In this document: piece after piece, positions 57,601 through 64,000 of the stretch | Layout of the letters: each line of letters opens with the position of its first letter | How positions within the stretch are numbered: the first letter of the stretch is position 1 | Assembly: GCF_910596095.1 (NCBI RefSeq) | Contig: NC_056550.1 | Coordinates: forward strand, 13,255,501 to 13,319,500 | Direction of reading: 5' to 3' | Length of the DNA: 64,000 bases | DNA from: Thunnus maccoyii | Lineage: Eukaryota > Chordata > Actinopteri > Scombriformes > Scombridae | The notes under the pieces: generated by a model | The model's database searches: none | What the model was told of the DNA's origin: nothing | The model's input: the letters and a program-made list of their open reading frames with translations, nothing else | Program-made: the position numbers and the translations under genes

Positions 57601-60600
57601 CCACTCAGTCACACCAGGTGGACAGTCAGGGGGTCAACGCCCACAAACCCACCTACTTCAACAGCTACAGCGCTGGCACCATCAGGCACGGATCCTCTCC
57701 CAGTATGTACAGAGCAGTCTGAAATTGATAGCACTGCTTCTGATGAGTGCTATAATTTTTTCTGATGATGCAGATTTTGAGATGTTGGAAACTGATTCTT
57801 CTCAATATCTTGCAGGGAAGGTTAACTCTCCTCGCAGGGTGGTTTCCTCTCCCAGGAAAAATCCCCAGTCGCCAAGAGGTGCCAAAAGAAGCGGCCTGGC
57901 TCCCACCTCTTTAGCTAACTTCTTCAAAATGGGCCGACCCGCCAACAAGGAGCCACCAAACACTAAGAAGAATGAACAAAAGGGTAAATACATTTCCACT
58001 TTGTCAGTTTTATTTATATTATGATGTAACCTTGCAGTTTTTATTAGGACCTTAACAGCAACTAATGGATTTTCACTTTTCCTCATCTCTTCATATAGCT
58101 GCTTCCAACAAAATCATGAAAGCAAATGAAGGTAACAATAAGCATAAAGATGCCACTGTAAAATCACCAGCATGTGCCACACCTAAGGAGAAGAATAATG
58201 AAGAACAGAGCAAGAAGACAGCTACCTCGCTCATCCTGTTTGAAGAAGTGGATGTTATTTTTGACGATGACTCAGGGTTTCTAGCTGCCATAAAGACATT
58301 CATGACCACTACCAAGAGGCCAGTCATCCTCACTACCAGCGGTCAGTAGGAGAAAAGTCAAATGCACTGCCTTACAGTCTAGCCGTTTTTTGACTGTATT
58401 CATTTATGCAGTGTGTCTGGTCTTTGAGTTTAAATCACATCTTGCATGTTTTGCAGATCCTACTTTCAGCACCATGTTTGATGGCAACTTTGAAGAGATC
58501 CATTTCAAAACGCCCTCAGTGGTGAGTGAAGGATTTAAAAACATTGGGCCTTAGTTTCACTGATAGTATTTACTGACTGAATGCCTTGTTTAATGTGGCT
58601 TAATCTTGTGATGCTACTCAAGTGAGAGATCAGTTATCAAAAGTGAGATATGCGCATTATGACTTCAGTAGAGGTTTCAGTTGTCCATCTCTCCCTGCTA
58701 CAGTCGAATGCGAGCAGCTACCTGCGCCTGCTGTGTCTAGCTGAGGACATGAGGACAGATGTATCAGATGTCGACTCTCTGCTCAGACTCAATGGCTGTG
58801 ACATCAGGCAGAGCTTACTGCAGCTGCAGTACTGGACTCGCAGTGCAGGGGGGCGCCACATAACCAGGCCATTGGCACACACTGGCAAAAATGGTAAGAA
58901 GATGAGTTGTAGAAATATATGGAAAAGGTTGATTAATAATTTCATCCATAATCTTTATACTACTGCTACTATACTATACTATACTACTTTATAATTACCT
59001 GCTATTTTATGTATTGATGCCAGTATTTAACATTTTTTGTAGATGTCAGTTACAAATAAGTATTTTCCCCTCATTTGCATTAAAAGATGAACTAAAACCA
59101 GAGACTCATGGAGAGGCAGCAGGCAACACGTCTGTGTGTGCAGTGACTGACCCGTCCACTCTACCTCCCTGTGACACTGGCTGCACTGAGAGCATGCTGG
59201 GCCTGCTGAATACTGAACCTGAGAGAGACATCTGGGAGCTGCTCAGGGTAACGTAAACTGTTCATTTACCAAATGCACTGGTAAAAGTCAGAGCACATAT
59301 GTGAGGTCTCAATTGATGTCACCATACAATTGTTGGTGATTCAGAGTACCTGCTTTAAGATAACGACCTGTTATGTGTTGCATCAACAGAGCCAGAGTCT
59401 GGTGGAGGAGGCAGCATGCTGGGAAATGCTGAAGGAGAGCAGTCGACGAGAAGTGAACCTGCTCTATTCCAACATGGAAGCCCTCTTACCTTTACCCCTC
59501 ACACAGATGACTACTTCCACCCACAGACCTGAGCAATGTGTTTCTGTATCACAAGACCATTCTTCTGTCGATGCAAAAGAGGTGCCGTCCACCAGTCTGC
59601 AGTCTGACACGCTGCCATCCCACGCCAGGTTATTGCACACGGCAGAGTCAGCTGAATGCTCAGATGATGGCAGTCCAGTCAAAGTGTCCCACGGAATGAG
59701 GAAGAACAAGAAGAGGCACCGCCTACCTGACCAGGATGGACTGCAGTCTGACTCAGACTCAGAGGAGAGTTTTCAATCACTCTACAAGCCGCAGGGTGCC
59801 CCTGAAGCAAAGGAGGAAATCAAAGAGAGTTTAGTTTCAGAGAAGGTGAAAAGGAAGCCACTGACTCCTGAGGAACGGGTAAAAAGTCTCCCAGTCTCTC
59901 AGGGTCTAGAATCAATAGCTGACTTTTTAGACAACATATCCTTCATGGATGCCTCCTTGCTTCACCCAGAAGGGGGGGACATTCACAGAAGAATGTTACC
60001 AGTCTCTGCAGTGGTGAAAGACGGGATGACAGATGAGGCAAGGTTTGATATTGACAGAGGGAGCTGGGTGAGGGGAGAGCGCAACTTGGACATCCAGGCT
60101 GCTGTGGAGGCTCTGAGCTTCCACAAGTGTCGGGTTTCGGTGGCGGAGGCCTGGGACAAAGCTCAACAACTAGAAGGGGAGCTGGGAAAGGAGGCCGCCG
60201 CTGAACTCAGCCTCCCTGTGGTGCATCATAAAGAAGGTTACAGCTTCACTCAGGACAGCCCCTGTCAACCACAGTGAGTCCTGCTAGTATTTCTTCACAT
60301 TATGCATCATTTTCAACTTTTGTACAATATAAATTTGCTTTACTGTGACCTAGTTTGGAAGCATGCTGTTGGTTACAGAATGAACTTTTAACTCTGACCA
60401 GTTTCACCAGTTAAATCAGTTCATAGAAATGTAATGTTTACTGATATGTTCCAGGCTGGTGCAGCGGAGGAGAGAAGTTATGGAGAGTCTGATGTTCAGA
60501 GGAGTGTTTGGTACTCTGGGCAACAGATCAGCAGCTGCTCTGGACTACTTGCCAGCCCTGCGAACTATCTGCAGGTCAGAGCAGCTCAAGGAGCAGGGCA

Positions 60601-60961
60601 AGCTCAAACGAAGGTGAGCATGGAAACTATATATATATATACTGTATATATATTGTTTTTCAGTTGGCCAGCGGCAGCAGGTCTTGGTTTTCATTGTGGG
60701 CAGGATGTGGTTGAACGCCTGCTTTAACAGACATGATATATATTGGTTTGATTGTGCCTACTGACAGGCTGCAAGTAAATGTGTAAAAGTGTAAACTGAA
60801 TTGTAAACATATGCAAGACAAAATGCATGCATGCAAAAAATTGCTGCCAAGTCTCTGAGCTGTTATTTTTTTCTTCCTCCAGGTTCCTGCACTACCTAGA
60901 TGCGAACCATCTGGGTCTTGAAAAGAGCACTCTACAACACCTCGCTGAAGACTTCCCCTAA
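51618..60961 (+). CDS. atad5: ATAD5/Elg1, PCNA-unloading RFC-like subunit
   Basis: Large subunit of the RFC-like complex (with RFC2-5) that removes PCNA from DNA and helps USP1-UAF1 deubiquitinate it. Coding exons: 51618-51668, 51775-53588, 53727-53805, 53913-54071, 54583-54727, 54824-55084, 55222-55370, 55607-55757, 56007-56327, 56895-56991, 57111-57193, 57297-57433, 57537-57702, 57816-57983, 58099-58341, 58457-58521, 58704-58893, 59087-59247, 59390-60273, 60455-60613 and 60883-60961. They give 1853 residues (human ~1844). The N-terminus has PCKK, TITNYFSP and NIRDYFSQK, which look like PCNA-interacting motifs. LWTDKYQP opens the AAA+ core. Walker A is GPTGVGKT (~1129-1136) and the Walker B position is LILFEEVDVIF (~1303-1313). 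SSQRSGR and the C-terminal RRFLHY...DFP end also match human. Exon 2 (1.8 kb) holds most of the disordered N-terminus. Confidence 0.97.
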
Positions 60962-61785
60962 ATCGCAGAGAAGACAAGACGTGTTATCATGATCATAAAG
61001 AGGCTTTAAACAAATATTGCCTTTTGAGTGGTCATACTTTTAAGGCCCTTGAGTTTAGGCTGTCACGTTTACAGTATGTGTTGCGGCATCAGGACAGACA
61101 GTCTGGCAACGATATAAATCAGTGTTGCCTGTTGTCTGTTTGTGACTCTGACCTCGGCATGAGATGAGGTGGTTAGCTGGTCAGTAGATGGTCAGATGTG
61201 TGTGTGTGTGTGTGAAGTTTCCATGTGTACAAGATGGAAATGACTTCTGACCTGAAGGGCACACAACTAAATAACCTCACATCCCACATGGGCCTTTTGT
61301 CTAATCAGCACATCTTTTGGTGCTTGCAAAGAATGCACTAAATATTAATACTTATCTGATTTTTTTTTTGTAATATTAAGCTGTGCTGGAGTGTGTGTTT
61401 TTTGTACAGTAGTGTTTTATACTTTGTAGCCTCATTTATCAATTTGCTTTGCATTTTGCAAAGTGTTTTTATCAAGTAGAAATTGCTTTTGAATACCGAG
61501 TGTCACTAATGATTTGTAAGAGTTTGACATGTAAAATAGAATTTGTAAAGGCTGTGTGTAAATTGTCATTCTCCACACAAAGTACTGTTGATGCATTCAG
61601 GATCTCGTTCATTTTCATAAAATGCAGGCAGCTTTTGACAAAGTTCTGCTGTATTTGTCAGCCCTAAAAGTCACCTTCACATTCATGGCAGTGATTTTAA
61701 TGTTTCTGTTGTTTTTCAACCTTAAATATGTACACATTCACAATGGAGATTTGTTGTGACCAAATAAAGGTTTATCACAACTAAA
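60962..61785 (+). other. atad5 3' UTR
   Basis: Runs from the stop codon to just past an AATAAA at 61763-61768. Includes a short (TG)n near 61197-61214. No other coding signal. Confidence 0.6.
61763..61768 (+). terminator. Candidate atad5 poly(A) signal
   Basis: AATAAA followed by a T/G-containing stretch (GGTTTATCAC), about 800 nt past the stop codon. Confidence 0.6.
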
Positions 61786-61799
61786 AACAAATTGTTCTC

Positions 61800-62271
61800 A
61801 GCAGTTATATGTTTTATTCTACAGTAAAATAGTCTATGCTGTCGTAACTACAGTGTGATTGATATCGTGGGGGAAGGCAGGACATGAAGTGATGGTTTGC
61901 TTAGCGCTCAAAACGCTTCTACACCTGCACAGCGGGTAAACCGGTTTCGGGTGAATTTGCTTTTTGCCTCCGTGAATGCTTCATCAGCATTTATAATTGG
62001 AAGAAGCGCAGTCTGCGTGGAGCTATATTGTTAAAAGAGACAACCGCCGCTGACAAAAGGACAACCTGTTTGCGACAGTGCAGCAGGACTGGATTGAGAG
62101 GAGGGAGTTTATGCTGTTGTGACATCCCTGAGTTACCCGCCGAGTCAAGTTCCAGTTTTCAAATGGACATTTTGTCAGTTGCGTTGCTCCACGTGTGACA
62201 CTATGTGATCACCATGCTGAGTTTTAACAGCGGGATTTATCAGCGAGCGAAAAGAGAGCCTTTGTACCGAA
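61800..62271 (+). promoter_or_regulatory. adap2 promoter and 5' UTR
   Basis: Short (~480 bp) spacer between the atad5 poly(A) signal and the adap2 ATG. CpG content is higher from 61890 onward. The first adap2 exon has no acceptor in front of the ATG, so promoter and 5' UTR must lie here. Confidence 0.5.
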
Positions 62272-63964
62272 ATGGCAAACAGTGAGCGAAACAAAAAGAT
62301 CTTACTGGAACTACTGAAACTGCCGGACAACAGTGTGTGCGCTGACTGCGGTGTGCCTGGTAAGAACAATGTGCCGCGCCAAACAATGCACTGCTGATCC
62401 TTCAAGTTCATGTGCTAAAACTACATGCGTGGCTGCTATTTTTTATTTTAAACATGCATTGTTTAATATTTTATCAGAAAGTCTGCTTCATCAAATGTCT
62501 CAGCAAACAATTTTCAATTCGGGAAACGTTCCGTGAACGTTGCCTGAAGGGTAGGGGAGCGTTTGCCGGACGCTACAGCGAATATCACTTGAGGGTTATA
62601 TTGGAAAGTTGTCTTAACTCTCCAGAATAACCCACAGGGAACGTTCCCTAAATGCTCTGTAAAGTTTCTTTTTAAAATAACCTTTAAAGAAAAGGTAGGG
62701 GAAATTATAACCTTCAGAGAACCTTTAAAGAACGTTACCAGAAGGTTATCTGATTACTGGGGTGTCAGTGCCAACACCCTAAAGATTTACCTTCTTCTTA
62801 CTGCTTAAGTTTTTGTTATTATCAGTTACTTTTTTTCTTAAATCTGAAGCTAATTAGTCTCCATTGGTGGAAAAAATAACTCAGATGTCTTACTGAAGTG
62901 AAGTTACCATCACAACCATGTAAAAATACTCAATTAAAAGTAAAAGTAGCTATTGTATTACAAGCCAGTACTTCACGTATCAAGTGCAGTTCTGGAGAAA
63001 AAAATACAATCAATATGTTATCCATGTGTATGACATTATCAGACTAATGCTGATGTTGAGCATCAGTATTTATCTTGATCAGCATCATTTACTGTTGTGG
63101 CTAATGGACGTGGAGCTAGTTTGAACTACTTTAGATAGGCCTACAGTTCTTGAGTTTAGTCCTGTGGGCACCCTTTAAAGTATCACGAGATAAATCTGGG
63201 GGGTCATAAGATGATTTATTAAGTAAGAAAGAAAAAAATTAACTGGATAATTTTATCTGGTTGGATTTTGAACAGTTTAAGTTAAGTTTGGAGGGGAAAT
63301 CTCTCTGTGGTGGAACTGCTAACAACTCATCAACATCTGAAATGTGACAAGGGCCCCCAACTAGACTTTTTTTGTAAGGGGCCAAAAGCCAAAAAGGTTG
63401 GGATGGTGTTGACATCTTAATCTGACATCAAAAAATGTATATAAAGTTGCAAAAAATGGATAGAGGTAAAGCAAAAATCGAAACTACTTGCGTAAATCTT
63501 CTTACTGTAGTTACTTCCTACCACTGTCTGGCTCACACTGTCACCTCCTCATTTATGTCAGTACAAAGTCTTGCGTTTGAATCCCTCCTCATCTGCACAC
63601 GGCAGATCCGGGCTGGGCGTCCTACAAGCTGGGCTTGTTTGTGTGTCTGAACTGCTCTGGCGTCCATCGCAGCCTGTCCAACCGGGTCAAATCCATAAAA
63701 CTGGACTTTTGGGAAGATGAGCTGGTGGAGGTATGGATTGCTTTGTCATGTCCCAACCTCTGTTATTGCTATGATAATATATTAGCTCAGTCAGTCAGAA
63801 TCTTCCAGTGAGAGGACGAATCAGATGCGTCCATAACTAATCTTTATGTGTGTCTTTGTGGGACCCGGAAAGTTCATGAAATCCAATGGCAACGCCAGTG
63901 CCCGAGCTCTGTACGAGAAAGCTGTTCCAGCTTATTACTACCGGCCCCAACAAAATGACTGTGC
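62272..63964 (+). CDS. adap2: ADAP2 (centaurin-alpha-2), ArfGAP domain, 5' part only
   Basis: ArfGAP with dual PH domains, acting on ARF6 at PIP2/PIP3-rich membranes. Three exons are visible: 62272-62359, 63606-63730 and 63873-63964. They give ~101 residues and the gene continues off the right edge, so both PH domains are outside. The ArfGAP zinc finger C23-x2-C26-x16-C43-x2-C46 and the catalytic arginine in GVHR (R51) are intact. The N-terminus with ERNKK and LLELL matches ADAP2 better than ADAP1. Adjacency to atad5 on the same strand agrees with human 17q11.2. The acceptor of exon 3 (GGAAAG) has a poor pyrimidine tract. Confidence 0.92.
62535..62765. repeat. Interspersed repeat rich in GAACGTT and AACCTT units
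   Basis: GGAAACGTTCCGTGAACGTT, GGGAACGTTCCCTAAA, AACCTTTAAAG, AACCTTCAGAG and AACGTTACCAGAAGGTTAT recur with short spacing in adap2 intron 1. The degenerate, partly palindromic units suggest a decayed DNA element or minisatellite. Confidence 0.5.
62868..63150. repeat. Dispersed teleost repeat in adap2 intron 1
   Basis: TTGGTGGAAAAAATAACTCAG, TGTAAAAATACTCAATTA and AAAGTAAAAGTAGCTATTGT resemble a widespread fish repeat (GGTGGAAAAAGTACTCAGAT ... TAAAAATACTC.. TACAAGTAAAAGT). Boundaries approximate. Confidence 0.55.
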
Positions 63965-64000
63965 GTAAGTATTTTTCCAAGGTGTTGATATCCTAAAGAA

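Overview
The window reads as nuclear DNA of a ray-finned (teleost) fish. Genes are split by GT-AG introns, CA/TG microsatellites are abundant, and the repeats look like teleost hAT-, Tc1- and L1/L2-type elements. Eight protein-coding genes can be reconstructed exon by exon. Almost every intron phase closes without a stop. I cannot name the species; a percomorph-like fish is a guess.

Layout: (1) 1-8.2 kb, minus strand: 5' half of tnpo2 (nuclear import receptor transportin-2), which continues off the left edge. Its introns carry three SNORD41-like C/D box snoRNAs and a fourth C/D snoRNA candidate. (2) 9-16.6 kb, minus: complete il27ra-like class I cytokine receptor. (3) 17.9-19.2 kb, minus: rln3 (relaxin-3), two exons and a TATA box. 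(4) 21.5-34.75 kb, plus: rfx1 with a long 3' UTR. (5) 34.75-38.1 kb: intergenic, with a palindrome of two Tc1-transposase fragments. (6) 38.1-44.9 kb, minus: khsrp (four-KH RNA-binding protein), 18 coding exons. (7) 45.8-48.9 kb, minus: a GIMAP/AIG1-type GTPase gene with an irregular modular structure and an apparent one-base frameshift. (8) 50.4-61.8 kb, plus: atad5 (PCNA-unloading clamp-loader subunit), preceded by a truncated L1-like element. (9) 62.27 kb to the right edge, plus: 5' part of adap2 (ArfGAP).

Synteny supports the calls. From memory, RFX1-RLN3-IL27RA are neighbours on human 19p13, with TNPO2 and KHSRP on the same arm, and ATAD5-ADAP2 lie together on human 17q11.2. The window therefore joins two segments that are separate in human, with the GIMAP gene and an L1 fragment near the junction. 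These genes do not form an operon or one pathway.

The most rewarding non-obvious content is the snoRNA set inside tnpo2, a long UG repeat abutting a tnpo2 3' splice site, the GIMAP frameshift and partial module duplication, the in-frame alternative donor next to the RFX1 DNA-binding domain, and the Tc1 palindrome.
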